Assembly: GCA_965220825.1 (NCBI GenBank)
Contig: OZ244839.1
Location: forward strand, 2,418,001 to 2,482,000
Origin: G965220825 sp965220825
GTDB lineage: Bacteria > Pseudomonadota > Alphaproteobacteria > UBA828
Length of the DNA: 64,000 bases
Direction: 5' to 3'
Each line of letters starts with the position of its first letter. Position 1 is the first letter of the stretch. Shown here piece after piece: positions 51,063-60,575 of this stretch. The position numbers were made by a program, and so were the translations under genes. The notes below the pieces were generated by a model that saw only the letters and a list, made by a program, of their open reading frames with translations, was not told the DNA's origin and did no database searches.

Positions 51063-52091
51063 TCAATTCTTGCTGCGGTCCACCAGACGGGATTCCGAGA
51101 TCCAGGGCATCATGGCGCGCAGCCGCTCGCCCACCTCTTCGATGGGGTGCTCGGCGGCGCGCCCGCGCATCGCCTTGAAGGACGACTGCCCGGCCTCGTT
51201 CTCCAGCATCCATTCCGTGGCGAAGCGGCCGGTCTGGATCTCGGCGAGAATCTCCTTCATGCGGGCGCGCGTGGCCTCGTCGATCACCCGGGGACCGCGT
51301 GAGTAGTCACCATATTCGGCGGTGTTGGAGATGGAATAGCGCATGTTCGCAATACCGCCCTCATACATCAGGTCGACGATCAGCTTGACCTCGTGGAGGC
51401 ACTCGAAATAGGCCATCTCCGGCGCGTAGCCCGCTTCCACCAGGGTTTCCCAGGCGGCGGTGATCAGGGAGGTGAGCCCGCCGCAGAGCACCACCTGTTC
51501 GCCGAACAGGTCGGTCTCCACCTCCTCGCGGAAGGAGGTCTCGATGATGCCGGCGCGCCCGCCGCCGATCCCGGCAGCGTAGGAAAGGCCGATCTCCTTG
51601 GCGTTGCCGGAGGCATCCTGGGCAAGCGCCAGGAGGCAGGGTACGCCGCCGCCCCGCTGATATTCGGAACGCACCGTATGCCCCGGCCCCTTGGGTGCCA
51701 CCATGAAGACGTCGAGGTCGGGCCTGGGTTCGATCAGGCGGAAATGGATGTTGAGGCCGTGGGCGAAGGCGAGCGCCGCGCCCTCCTTCATGTGGCCCTG
51801 CAGGACGTCCCGGTAGAGCTGGCGCTGCAGCTCGTCCGGGGTGAGGATCATCACCACATCGCCGAAGGCGGCGGCGGCTTCGATGTCCATTACCGCGAGC
51901 CCCGCCTGTTCGGCCTTGGCCGCACTCGCCGAGCCTTCCCTGAGCCCGACCGCGACTTCCGGGACCCCGCTGTCCTTCAGATTGTTGGCATGGGCGAACC
52001 CCTGGCTTCCATAGCCGATGACGGACACCCTCTTCGCCTTGATGAGGTTGAGGTCGGCGTCGCGATCGTAATAGACCCGCATCGTTGCCAT
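51063..52091 (-). CDS. ilvC: Ketol-acid reductoisomerase
   Basis: NADPH- and Mg-dependent enzyme of valine and isoleucine synthesis. The 342-residue short (class I) protein has the cofactor loop VSVIGYGSQGFAHANNLKDSG, FMVAPKGPGHTVR, and metal ligands in the C-terminal knot region ETDLFGEQVVLCGG and EVKLIVDLMYEGG. It follows ilvH by 30 bases. The start ATG 52091 gives the normal MRVYYD opening after two residues. Confidence 0.97.
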   Translation of the reverse strand: MATMRVYYDRDADLNLIKAKRVSVIGYGSQGFAHANNLKDSGVPEVAVGLREGSASAAKAEQAGLAVMDIEAAAAFGDVVMILTPDELQRQLYRDVLQGHMKEGAALAFAHGLNIHFRLIEPRPDLDVFMVAPKGPGHTVRSEYQRGGGVPCLLALAQDASGNAKEIGLSYAAGIGGGRAGIIETSFREEVETDLFGEQVVLCGGLTSLITAAWETLVEAGYAPEMAYFECLHEVKLIVDLMYEGGIANMRYSISNTAEYGDYSRGPRVIDEATRARMKEILAEIQTGRFATEWMLENEAGQSSFKAMRGRAAEHPIEEVGERLRAMMPWISESRLVDRSKN

Positions 52092-52121
52092 CTCCGTGTT
52101 GGCGTTGTTCCCGTCGTTCGT

Positions 52122-52664
52122 TCAGTTCGCGTCCGGTTCGCCGCCCTCGGCATCGTTCCGGATCGAATCCTTGCCGCGCGATATCGCGACCACGCCGGTG
52201 CGCGAGATCTCGGTAAGGCCGAGCGGCGTCATCAGGCGGATGAAGGCGTCGATCTTGCCGGTCTTTCCCGTCATCTCGAAGACGAAGGAATCGACTTCGC
52301 TGTCCACCACATGGGCGCGGAAGATGTCCGCGATGCGCAGCGCCTCCACCCGCTTGTCGCCGGAGCCCTCCACCTTGATCAGGGCGAGCTCGCGCTCCAG
52401 ATGAGGGCCTTCCCGCGTCAGGTTCGAGACGCTGCGGATCGGCACAAGGCGGGCGAGCTGAGCATGGATCTGCGCGATCACCATGGGGGAGCCCGAGGTC
52501 ACCAGATTGATGCGCGAGAGACGGCGTTCCGCGTCCACCTCGGCCACGGTGAGGCTCTCGATGTTGTAGCCCCGGCCGGAGAACAGCCCGATCACGCGGG
52601 CCAGAACGCCGGGCTCGTTCTCCACCAGAACGGAGAAGGTATGGCGCTCGGTCTGTTGCTCCAC
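52122..52664 (-). CDS. ilvH: Acetolactate synthase small (regulatory) subunit
   Basis: Regulatory subunit of acetohydroxyacid synthase; binds valine for feedback control. The 180-residue protein has an N-terminal ACT domain (HTFSVLVENEPGVLARVIGLFSGRGYNIESLTV) and a second ACT-like half with RVEALRIADIFRAHVVDSEVDSFVFEMTG. It sits between ilvB and ilvC. Confidence 0.96.
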   Translation of the reverse strand: MEQQTERHTFSVLVENEPGVLARVIGLFSGRGYNIESLTVAEVDAERRLSRINLVTSGSPMVIAQIHAQLARLVPIRSVSNLTREGPHLERELALIKVEGSGDKRVEALRIADIFRAHVVDSEVDSFVFEMTGKTGKIDAFIRLMTPLGLTEISRTGVVAISRGKDSIRNDAEGGEPDAN

Positions 52665-52698
52665 CCGTGCCCCCTTCGTGCGACTGCGAAGCGCTGCG

Positions 52699-54513
52699 TC
52701 AGACGAGGACCATGCCCTCTTCGGAGCGCTCCTCGATCTCGCCGTGCTCGGGTCCGAGCTTCATCTCGTAATGGGCGGCACCGGCGGGGATCATCGGATA
52801 GACGTTTTCGTTCTTCTCCACGACGATGTCGGCGATCACCGGGCCCGGCGTCTCGATCATCGCCTTGATCACGCCGTCCACCTCCTCGGGCCGGCGTGCC
52901 CGCAGCCCGGTCGCACCGAACGATTCGGCGAGCTTCACGAAATCGGGCAGCGAATCCATGTAGCTCTCCGCATAGCGCCCGCCGTGGAAGAACTCCTGCC
53001 ACTGGCGCACCATGCCCATATATTCGTTGTTGAGCAGGAAGACCTTCACGGGCAGCCGGTACTGGATCATGGTGGAGAGCTCCTGGATCACCATGAGCAG
53101 TGATGCTTCGCCGGCAACGTCGATGACGAGCGAGTCCGGGTGTGCGACCTGCACGCCGAGTGCGGCGGGAAAGCCGTAGCCCATGGTGCCGAGGCCGCCC
53201 GACGTCATCCAGCGGTTGGGCTCCTCGAATTTGAGGAACTGGGCCGCCCACATCTGGTGCTGGCCCACCTCCGTGGTGAAGTAGACGTCCCGCCCCTCCG
53301 TCGCCGCCTGCAGCCTTTGCAGCGCATATTGCGGCTTGATCGTGTCTTGGGTCGCACGGTAGCGCAGGCAATCGCGCTCGCGCCACGCATCGATCTGCCG
53401 CCACCAGGCGGCGAGCGCGTCTTCGTCCGGCTGCGCGCCGCTCGCCTCCCAGCCGTTCAGGATGGCCTTCAGCGCAAGCCCCGCATCGCCGACGACCGGG
53501 AGGTCCACGGGCACGTTCTTGTTGACGGACGAGGGGTCGATGTCGATCTGGATCTTGGTAGAGCCGCGGGAGAAATCGCTCAGCCGCCCCGTCACCCGGT
53601 CGTCGAAGCGCGCGCCGACGGCCACCATCAGGTCGCATTCGGCCATCGCCATGTTGGCTTCATAGGTGCCGTGCATGCCCACCATGCCGAGGAAGCGCGA
53701 ATCGCTCCCCGGGTAGCAGCCGAGGCCCATCAACGTGTTGGTGATGGGATAGCCCGTGCGCCGCACCAGGGCCGCGAGGCTCCGGGAGGCCTCCGGGCCC
53801 GCATTGACGACCCCGCCTCCGGCATAGAAAAGTGGGCGCTTCGCCCCTGCGAGCAGTGCGACGGCCTGCTCGATGCTACGGGCGTCCGGCGTGCGCCGGG
53901 GCCGGTAGAAGCGGTGGGCCGCCCCGCCGCCTGCGTCCTCGTCGTCGTCCGACTGGGGTGCGCGCGCCATCACCACATCCTTCGGCAGGTCCACCACCAC
54001 GGGACCCGGCCGACCGGCGCGGGCCACATAGTAGGCTTCGCGGAGCGTGCGCCTCAGCGCGCTTGCGTCCTTCACCAGATAATTGTGCTTGGTGCAGGGC
54101 CGGGTGATGCCCACCGTGTCCGCCTCCTGGAAGGCGTCGTTGCCGATCATGTGGGTGGGAACCTGGCCGGTGAGGCAGACGAGGGGCACGCTGTCCATCA
54201 ACGCGTCGGTGAGGCCCGTGACGCTGTTGGTGGCGCCGGGACCGGAGGTCACCAGCACCGTTCCCACCTTGCCGGTGGAGCGCGCATAGCCTTCCGCCGC
54301 ATGGACCGCGCCCTGTTCGTGGCGCACCAGGATGTGGCGAAGTTCGTTCTGCCTGAAGATCGCGTCGTAGATCGGCAGGACGGCGCCGCCGGGATAGCCG
54401 AAGACCTCCGTGACGCCCAGATCCACCAGCGTCTTCACCACCGTTTCCGCGCCGGTGGCCACCATGGGCGCATCGTCCGCCGCGCCCGATTTCACCAGGG
54501 TGCCCGACTCCAA
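52699..54513 (-). CDS. ilvB: Acetolactate synthase large (catalytic) subunit
   Basis: ThDP enzyme that makes acetolactate or acetohydroxybutyrate. The 604-residue protein has GYPGGAVLPIYDA, the catalytic glutamate in ILVRHEQGAVHAAEGYAR, GLGCYPG, and the ThDP pyrophosphate-binding DVAGEASLLMVIQELSTMIQYRLPVKVFLLNNEYMGMVRQWQ (split here for description of one domain near 440-480). The TTG start at 54513 follows AAAGGA at good spacing; ATG 54465 has no site. First in ilvBHC. Confidence 0.96.
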   Translation of the reverse strand: MESGTLVKSGAADDAPMVATGAETVVKTLVDLGVTEVFGYPGGAVLPIYDAIFRQNELRHILVRHEQGAVHAAEGYARSTGKVGTVLVTSGPGATNSVTGLTDALMDSVPLVCLTGQVPTHMIGNDAFQEADTVGITRPCTKHNYLVKDASALRRTLREAYYVARAGRPGPVVVDLPKDVVMARAPQSDDDEDAGGGAAHRFYRPRRTPDARSIEQAVALLAGAKRPLFYAGGGVVNAGPEASRSLAALVRRTGYPITNTLMGLGCYPGSDSRFLGMVGMHGTYEANMAMAECDLMVAVGARFDDRVTGRLSDFSRGSTKIQIDIDPSSVNKNVPVDLPVVGDAGLALKAILNGWEASGAQPDEDALAAWWRQIDAWRERDCLRYRATQDTIKPQYALQRLQAATEGRDVYFTTEVGQHQMWAAQFLKFEEPNRWMTSGGLGTMGYGFPAALGVQVAHPDSLVIDVAGEASLLMVIQELSTMIQYRLPVKVFLLNNEYMGMVRQWQEFFHGGRYAESYMDSLPDFVKLAESFGATGLRARRPEEVDGVIKAMIETPGPVIADIVVEKNENVYPMIPAGAAHYEMKLGPEHGEIEERSEEGMVLV

Positions 54514-54590
54514 AGCGTCCGTCCTTTCAGGCGTGCGCCGCCCGTGCGTGCGAGCGTGCGCCTTCCCGCCGCAGAGCGCGGAGGTTCACG

Positions 54591-54617
54591 CCGCCCTTCG
54601 CCGACAACGAAGGGCGG
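54591..54617 (-). terminator. Ten-base hairpin downstream of miaA / in the ilvB leader
   Basis: Perfect inverted repeat CCGCCCTTCG at 54591-54600 and its complement at 54608-54617, with a 7-base loop. It lies 12 bases past the miaA stop and about 80 bases before ilvB. There is no U-run after it. It may end miaA mRNA, or fold in the ilvB leader. Confidence 0.4.
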
Positions 54618-54628
54618 ACAGTAGACTC

Positions 54629-55585
54629 TCACCGGTGGACGGTCAACAGAAGGCGTTCCGCGCGTTCGAGTGATTCCCGTTGCGTATCCGCACGATAGGC
54701 GAAGGGCAGACGGGCCGCCTCCGCGAGCTGGTGGCGAAGCCAGGTTGTCTGGCGCTTGGCGTAGCGCCGCGTCTCCTGCCTTGCGAGCGCGGCCGCTCTC
54801 TCAAGCGCGATGCGGCCGGCGAGATGGTCGGCGAGCGGGCGGACGCCCACCGCCTTCATCACGGGCAACCCGGGGTCGAGGTCGCGGCGCAGCAGACGGC
54901 CGACTTCCTCCATCGCGCCCTGCGCCAGCATGGCGTCGAAACGGGCGTTGCAGGCTTCGTAGAGCGCGGCGCGCTCCGGCTCGAGAACCAGCACGGCCGC
55001 CGGGTCCTGGAAGCCCTCATGGTGTTCCGCCTGCCAGGCGGCGAGCGGGCGCCCGGTCGCTTCCAGCACCTCGTAGGCGCGGAGTGCGCGCTGCGCGTCT
55101 CCGGGCGGGATGCGCCGGGCGGCCCCCGGGTCGCAGGCGGCGAGACGGGCGTGAAAGCGTTCGGTGCCTTCCTGGGCCTGGAGGGCGGCCGCCCTGCGCC
55201 GCACCGCCTCCGGGATCTCCGGCACCGGCGCGAGGCCCCGGAGCAGCGCCCGCAGATAGAGCCCGGTACCGCCCGCCAGGATCGGCAGTGCGCCTTGCCG
55301 CCGGGCCGCATCGATCTCCGCCAGCGCCATGGTCCGCCATCGGCCCGCCGAGCAGCGTGCCGCCCCGTCCAGCACGCCGTAGAGCCGGTGCGGTGCGCGG
55401 GCGCGCAGCGACGGACCGGGGTGGGCGGTGAGGATGGGCAGATCCTCGTAGACCTGCATGCTGTCGGCGTTGATGACGACACCGCCGAATTGCGCGGCGG
55501 CATCAGCGGCCAGGGCGGACTTGCCGCTTGCCGTCGGCCCGGCGACCACGAGGATCGGCGGCCCGCTGCGCACGCTCATGGTCAT
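54629..55585 (-). CDS. miaA: tRNA dimethylallyltransferase
   Basis: Adds the dimethylallyl group to A37 of tRNAs that read U-starting codons. The 318-residue protein has P-loop VVAGPTASGKSALA at about 12-25, the catalytic aspartate region NADSMQVYEDLPILTAHP, and the insert with GTGLYLRALLRGLAPVP. Later motifs include AVGVRPLADHLAG and QETRRYAKRQTTW. Convenient gene pairing with hflC upstream is not tight (111-base gap). Confidence 0.95.
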   Translation of the reverse strand: MTMSVRSGPPILVVAGPTASGKSALAADAAAQFGGVVINADSMQVYEDLPILTAHPGPSLRARAPHRLYGVLDGAARCSAGRWRTMALAEIDAARRQGALPILAGGTGLYLRALLRGLAPVPEIPEAVRRRAAALQAQEGTERFHARLAACDPGAARRIPPGDAQRALRAYEVLEATGRPLAAWQAEHHEGFQDPAAVLVLEPERAALYEACNARFDAMLAQGAMEEVGRLLRRDLDPGLPVMKAVGVRPLADHLAGRIALERAAALARQETRRYAKRQTTWLRHQLAEAARLPFAYRADTQRESLERAERLLLTVHR

Positions 55586-55696
55586 GGGGTGGGGCGGGCG
55601 TTCCGCACCGTCTCGGGCGGCGAAGCGCCCCGGTCGCGCCGCTTGCGCGCGGGGGTGGCGGATGTCTGGATGGGGCCGTCGGGCGCCGGCCGGCGC

Positions 55697-56629
55697 CTAC
55701 TCGGCGGCCGGTGCCTCGGGAGCGGCGTTCGGCGCGGCGGCCTGGGGCCGGCCCATGTCGGCGAAAAAGCGGAAAAACTCGCTGTCCGGCGAGAGCACCA
55801 TGGTGGTGTCCTCGTTGCCGAGGGCTTCGCGATAGGCCTGCATGGCCCGGTAGAAGGCATAGAACTCGGTGTCCCGTCCGTAGGCCTCCCGCGAGATGCG
55901 GTTCGCTTCCGCATCGCCTTCGCCGCGCAGGATCTGCGCCTCGCGTTCGGCTTCGGCGAGGATCACCACGCGCTCGCGATCGGCGCGGGAGCGGATGCGC
56001 TGGGCTTCCTCCTCCCCTTGCGCGCGGAACTCCTTGGCCTCCCGCTCGCGTTCCGTCTGCATGCGGCGATAGACCGCCTGGCTGTTCTCCTCCGGCAGGT
56101 CGGCGCGGCGGATGCGCACATCGATCACGTCGACGCCGAAGCCGGTGGACTGGCGGTTCACCTGGTCGCGGATCTCGGTCATCAATTGAGCGCGTTCGCC
56201 GGAGAGCACGGTGATGAGTTCCACCGTGCCGAGCACCTGGCGGGTGCTGGCGTTGAGGATCGCGCCAAGCCGGGCCCGGGCGACCGCCTCGTTGCCGACG
56301 GACTGGAAGAACTTGAGCGGATCGATGATGCGGTAGCGGATGAAGGCGTCCACGACCAGGCGCTTCTGGTCGCCGAGGATCATCTCTTCCGCCGGCGCGT
56401 TGAAGTCCAGCACCCGCTTCTCGAAATATTCGACGTTCTGGACGAAGGGTGTCTTGAAGCGCAGGCCGGGCTCGTCGCTACCCCACTGGTTCACCACTTT
56501 GATGGGATCGCCGAGCTGGAGCAGGATCGCCTGCTGGTCCTCGCGCACCTTGTAGGTGGACAAGAGGATCATCACCACGGCGACAAGCACCACCGCAATG
56601 ACGATGATGATTTTTGCGCGGGTGCTCAC
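55697..56629 (-). CDS. hflC: FtsH-protease modulator HflC
   Basis: Membrane SPFH-domain protein that with HflK forms a cage around FtsH. The 310-residue protein has an N-terminal helix (IIIVIAVVLVAVVMILLSTYKV), SPFH domain with REDQQAILLQLGDP, RRADLPEENSQAVYRRMQTEREREAKEFRAQGEEEAQ (coiled coil, about 165-205) and an ending rich in Ala/Pro. It follows hflK by 12 bases. Confidence 0.95.
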   Translation of the reverse strand: MSTRAKIIIVIAVVLVAVVMILLSTYKVREDQQAILLQLGDPIKVVNQWGSDEPGLRFKTPFVQNVEYFEKRVLDFNAPAEEMILGDQKRLVVDAFIRYRIIDPLKFFQSVGNEAVARARLGAILNASTRQVLGTVELITVLSGERAQLMTEIRDQVNRQSTGFGVDVIDVRIRRADLPEENSQAVYRRMQTEREREAKEFRAQGEEEAQRIRSRADRERVVILAEAEREAQILRGEGDAEANRISREAYGRDTEFYAFYRAMQAYREALGNEDTTMVLSPDSEFFRFFADMGRPQAAAPNAAPEAPAAE

Positions 56630-56641
56630 GGCGGGCCTTCC

Positions 56642-57766
56642 CTACTGCCCGCCGCCCTGGCGGCGCTGGAGCTCGGGCAGCGGCAGATAGGGCACGACGC
56701 CCGAGGCGCTCTCAGCCGAGGAGTCGATCAGCACCTTGTCCATGCCGGAGAGGACATCCTGCATGGTCTCGAGGTACATGCGGCGGCGGACCACGTCGAT
56801 GTTCTTTGCATATTCGACGTGGATCGCAAGAAAGCGCGCCGCCTCGCCCTGGGCCTTGGCGACCACCTCTTCCTTGTAGGCGGTGCCTTCCTGGACCAAG
56901 CGCTCCGCCGCGCCGCGGGCGCGCGGAATGATGTCGTTGCGGTAGGCCTCCGCCTCGTTCTTCGCCCGCTCCTGATCCGCGCGGGCGGCCTGCACGTCCC
57001 GGAAGGCCGCGATCACGGCTTCGGGCGGCGCGATGTCCTGGGGCTCGACCTGGGTGATCTCGATGCCCGCTCCGTAATAGTCGAGGATCGACTGGGTGAG
57101 CTGGTGGGTCTGCTGGGCGAGAAGCAGCCGGTCTTCGGCGAGCGCGGCCTGCAGGCGGGACTTGCCGATCACTTCCCGCATGGCGCTTTCGGCGGCATCC
57201 TTCACGGTGCGCTCCGGCGCCTGGATGTTGAAGAGGAACTGGCCGGCGTCCTGAATCCGCCAGAACACGGTGAACTTCACATCGATGATGTTCTCGTCGC
57301 CGGTGAGCATCAGGCTTTCGTCTGCCACCGGGCGCGTGACGGCGCCGCGATTCGAATCGATCACCGTGCGATAGCCGATCTCCGCGCGGTTGATCTTGGT
57401 GACCTTGGGGCGGATGACCGTCTCGAACGGCCAGGGAAGGTGGTAGTTGAGGCCGGGCTGGGTGGTCTTGATCCACTCGCCCCAGCGCAGCACCACGCCC
57501 TGCTCGTCGGGCTGGACACGGTAGAAGCCGGTGAGCAGCCAGATGCCGATCGCCACCAGGACGAGCAGGATGAAGCCCCGCATGCCCCTGAGGCCCGGCA
57601 TCCAGCGGCGGAAGCGATCCTGCCCGCGGCGCAGCATGTCCTCGAAATCGGGCGGTGGGGGCTGTCCGCGGCGGCCACCGCCGCCGCCCGGGGTGCGACC
57701 CCAGGGGCCGCCGCCGCCGCCGCCGCCCTGCCAGCCGCCGCCGCGGCCCTGGCTAGCCCAAGGCAT
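56642..57766 (-). CDS. hflK: FtsH-protease modulator HflK
   Basis: Partner of HflC. The 374-residue protein starts with a glycine-rich N-terminus (about residues 7-40), then one membrane helix (FILLVLVAIGIWLLTGFY), the SPFH domain with RVQPDEQGVVLRWGEW and LTGDENIIDVKFTVFWRI, and a coiled coil. The polyglycine N-terminus is typical of the family. First gene of the hflKC pair; divergent from the Mrp gene across 168 bases. Confidence 0.96.
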   Translation of the reverse strand: MPWASQGRGGGWQGGGGGGGPWGRTPGGGGGRRGQPPPPDFEDMLRRGQDRFRRWMPGLRGMRGFILLVLVAIGIWLLTGFYRVQPDEQGVVLRWGEWIKTTQPGLNYHLPWPFETVIRPKVTKINRAEIGYRTVIDSNRGAVTRPVADESLMLTGDENIIDVKFTVFWRIQDAGQFLFNIQAPERTVKDAAESAMREVIGKSRLQAALAEDRLLLAQQTHQLTQSILDYYGAGIEITQVEPQDIAPPEAVIAAFRDVQAARADQERAKNEAEAYRNDIIPRARGAAERLVQEGTAYKEEVVAKAQGEAARFLAIHVEYAKNIDVVRRRMYLETMQDVLSGMDKVLIDSSAESASGVVPYLPLPELQRRQGGGQ

Positions 57767-57934
57767 TTCCGCGGTTCTTTCGTATCGGGCGCGCCCGCGC
57801 GCCGATCCAGACTATGCAAGCCGTCATACCCGCTATATATGTCATGCCGTCCCGGTGCGCAACAGCGGCCCGTCGCGCGTCGGCGCGTGGGGGCTTCCGG
57901 GGCCTTCGGCGAACGGCGATAGTGGGGCGGAGCA

Positions 57935-59074
57935 ATGGCGTCGGTTACCAACGAAACGGTTCTGGCGGCGCTCCGCGGCGTCGTGGATCCCGATCAGGGG
58001 CGCGACGTGGTCTCCCTCGGCCTCGTCGGCGGCCTCGTCGTGCGGGACGGCAATGTGGGCTTCGCCCTCGAGGTGGACCCTTCCGAAGGCGCCGCGAAGG
58101 AGCCGCTCCGCAAGGCCTGCGAGGCGGCGGTCGAGCGGCTTCCCGGCGTGCTCTCCGTCACCGCCGTGCTGACGGCCGAGCGCCCGCCCACGCAAGCGCC
58201 CCGGGCAGAGGGCGAGCGCGGCGCGCAAGCCCCGCAAGGCCGCGGCGGGGCGCAGCGGGACGCACCGGTGCTGGAGGGCGTGCGCAGCATCCTGGCGGTG
58301 GCATCGGGGAAGGGCGGCGTGGGCAAGTCCACGACGGCCGTCAATCTGGCCGTCGCCATGGCTGCCGCCGGCGCGCGCGTGGGCCTCTTGGACTGCGACA
58401 TCTACGGCCCGTCGATCCCGCGCATGCTGAACCTGAGCGGCCAGCCCGAGACCGCGGGCGGGCGCACGCTCCGCCCGATGGCGAATTACGGCGTGCGCTG
58501 CATGTCCATCGGCTTCCTGGTCGCCGCGGACACCGCCATGATCTGGCGCGGCCCGATGGTGATGCAGGCGCTCGAACAGATGATGCGGGACGTGGCCTGG
58601 GGCGAGCTCGACGTGCTGGTCTGCGACCTGCCGCCCGGCACGGGCGATGCGCAGCTCACAATGGCCCAGCGGGTGCCGCTGACCGGTGCCGTGATCGTCT
58701 CCACGCCCCAGGACGTGGCGCTCATGGACGTGACCCGGGGCATCGGCATGTTTCAGCAGGTGGACGTGCCGATCTTCGGCGTGGTCGAGAACATGAGCTA
58801 CTACCTCTGCCCTTCCTGCGGCCACCGCGCCGACATATTCCACCATGGCGGCGCGCGGGAGACGGCGCAGCGGCTCGGCGTGGATTTCCTCGGCGAAGTG
58901 CCGCTGGACATCGCCATCCGAACCGCCTCCGATACGGGCCGTCCCATCGTGGCCGCGGCGCCCGAAAGCCCCCACGCCGCCGCCTACCGCCGCATCGCCA
59001 CGACGCTCCTCGACAAGGCGAGCTCCGCCGCCAGCGCCGCCGGCAGCGCACAGCCGCGAATCGTGATGATGTAA
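57935..59074 (+). CDS. Mrp/NBP35-family Fe-S carrier ATPase
   Basis: P-loop ATPase that carries Fe-S clusters to apo-proteins. The 379-residue protein has an N-terminal MIP18/DUF59 domain (about 1-80), a linker, then the MinD-like domain with deviant Walker A SGKGGVGKST near 130, DCDIYGPSIPRML, LPPGTGDAQLTM, and the cluster-binding CPSCG motif at about 289. ATG 57935 is preceded by a short purine run. The C-terminal tail is Ala/Ser-rich and not conserved. Confidence 0.94.
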   Translation: MASVTNETVLAALRGVVDPDQGRDVVSLGLVGGLVVRDGNVGFALEVDPSEGAAKEPLRKACEAAVERLPGVLSVTAVLTAERPPTQAPRAEGERGAQAPQGRGGAQRDAPVLEGVRSILAVASGKGGVGKSTTAVNLAVAMAAAGARVGLLDCDIYGPSIPRMLNLSGQPETAGGRTLRPMANYGVRCMSIGFLVAADTAMIWRGPMVMQALEQMMRDVAWGELDVLVCDLPPGTGDAQLTMAQRVPLTGAVIVSTPQDVALMDVTRGIGMFQQVDVPIFGVVENMSYYLCPSCGHRADIFHHGGARETAQRLGVDFLGEVPLDIAIRTASDTGRPIVAAAPESPHAAAYRRIATTLLDKASSAASAAGSAQPRIVMM

Positions 59075-59179
59075 GCGCGGCGTACCGCTCGCCGGCACGA
59101 AGGGCCATGGGTTTTCCGATCGGTCGCGTCGAAGCGGCTTCATGACTGATGAGCACGTCCTGAAGCCGTTCGAGATCGA

Positions 59180-60343
59180 TCAGAGGCCCGGCAGCAGAAG
59201 CGAGGGGTTGGGCGAGACTTCGGGCAGCGTGTAGGGGTCGAGAACGGTCCTGTCTCGCCGTGCCCTTTGTCTTGCTTCCTTGAGCTCCTTGCCGGCGGTG
59301 TAATACCGGCCTCGTTTCTCTCCGTGCGGGACCAGAATTTCCATGTCGGTCAAGCGCTTGAGGTCTCGACCCGCGACATGCGCGCTTTCATCTGTTTCAT
59401 TTTGATATCTGGAATTCGTGATTCTTATGCCGAGCGCGGCGTTGAATAACGGTATTGCCATTCTTTCGGTCAGTCCGTCACGCTTGATGATTCCCTCGAC
59501 GCTGTCAAAAAGAGTCTCATATTCTTCATACCGCCGGATCAGCGTGTTTGCCTGTTGATAATGGGCCTTCAGGCAAAACCTGACCCATGGAAGTGCGGAA
59601 TTCGACGGGTTCCACGATCCTTTTCCGACCTCGCCAAGAACTCTGTAATATTCTTGCGTGTTCCGCCCCAGCCATTCCTCGATGCTGGAAAAGAGCGGGT
59701 GCACGACCCCCTCCCGTGCCAGGACGAGGGTTTGCAGAGCCCGCGCCATCCGGCCGTTCCCATCCTTGAACGGGTGGATCATCGTCAGGTTCAGATGTGC
59801 CATCGCTGCGGCAACGATAACGGAATGATGCGCCTGGCCGTCCAGGTAATCCATAAGCTCGGTGACCAGGGAGTCGACCTTCTCGACATCGGGCGCTTCG
59901 TAGACGACCGCTCCGGACGCGTCGTTCACCACGCGAACGGCTCCTTGCCGCCATTTGCCCGGATGCGAGGGCAGGTCGAACTGCGTCATCATGAAATGAA
60001 GACTCTTCAGGAATTGCTTGCTGAATTCGAAATAGGGGTCCTCCGCAGCCTGTATGATGCAGGTCATGGCCGATCTGTAGCCTTCGATGGCGGCCCAGGT
60101 CTCCGTCCTTTCGGCCAAAGGCGGCTCGTTCTCCACGACCGCCATGGCCTCATCCATCGACGCGTTGTACCCCTCGATCGCGTTCGACCCCTGGATCACG
60201 CGCGCAAGGGTGTTCTTCCGAAGAGCCCCGTACCAGCGACGCGGGTTGTTCTGGGTGGGGATTCTCAGTCTACGCCGTTGATTCGACAGTATTTCCAGAA
60301 CCCTGCGGTCTTCCGGCGACAGGGTGGGCTCGGCGAAGATCAT
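59180..60343 (-). CDS. Fic-domain AMP-transferase, class II, with a C-terminal winged-helix
   Basis: A 387-residue Fic protein that transfers AMP (or similar) to target hydroxyls. The active motif is HPFKDGNGRMA with catalytic His190. An inhibitory motif SNAIEG (Ser53, Glu57) lies upstream, so it is autoinhibited in the class II way. The C-terminal part looks like a winged helix (TDMEILVPHGEKRGRYYTAGKEL) and may bind DNA. Base composition is clearly more AT-rich than its neighbours, which suggests transfer. No antitoxin gene adjoins it. It has its own promoter. Confidence 0.92.
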   Translation of the reverse strand: MIFAEPTLSPEDRRVLEILSNQRRRLRIPTQNNPRRWYGALRKNTLARVIQGSNAIEGYNASMDEAMAVVENEPPLAERTETWAAIEGYRSAMTCIIQAAEDPYFEFSKQFLKSLHFMMTQFDLPSHPGKWRQGAVRVVNDASGAVVYEAPDVEKVDSLVTELMDYLDGQAHHSVIVAAAMAHLNLTMIHPFKDGNGRMARALQTLVLAREGVVHPLFSSIEEWLGRNTQEYYRVLGEVGKGSWNPSNSALPWVRFCLKAHYQQANTLIRRYEEYETLFDSVEGIIKRDGLTERMAIPLFNAALGIRITNSRYQNETDESAHVAGRDLKRLTDMEILVPHGEKRGRYYTAGKELKEARQRARRDRTVLDPYTLPEVSPNPSLLLPGL

Positions 60344-60347
60344 GCGC

Positions 60348-60406
60348 GATATCTGTTTTCATATGTGCATTGTGCAGAATAATATCATGCATTTCGCAGA
60401 TATCAA
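60348..60406 (-). promoter_or_regulatory. Promoter and palindromic operator of the Fic gene
   Basis: On the minus strand a -35 box TTGATA (60401-60406) and a -10 box TATTAT (60379-60384) are 16 bases apart. A perfect inverted repeat lies at 60397-60404 (CAGATATC, over the -35) and 60348-60355 (GATATCTG, just before the ATG at 60343). The spacing suggests a binding site for a repressor, perhaps the protein's own winged helix. This is sequence-based; no regulator is proven. Confidence 0.55.
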
Positions 60407-60575
60407 TCAACATATCCGACATCAATCGGGGGGCCCATGAGAGCCGGCCGGACGTGCCGACGGCGGGGCAGAACCGCCCACCGTGACCACCTTCGAGAAC
60501 AGCGGCGTCTGGCGGGCGCGCGGCGCAGCCGGTAGGGTCGGGCAAGGCTCATGGGAAGGGTGAGGGCGCAGCGCG

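Noticed and set aside
54680..57922. An open frame of 1080 codons on the plus strand across miaA, hflC and hflK
   Set aside because: It is antisense to three well-supported genes, and has no domain; long empty frames are common in GC-rich DNA.
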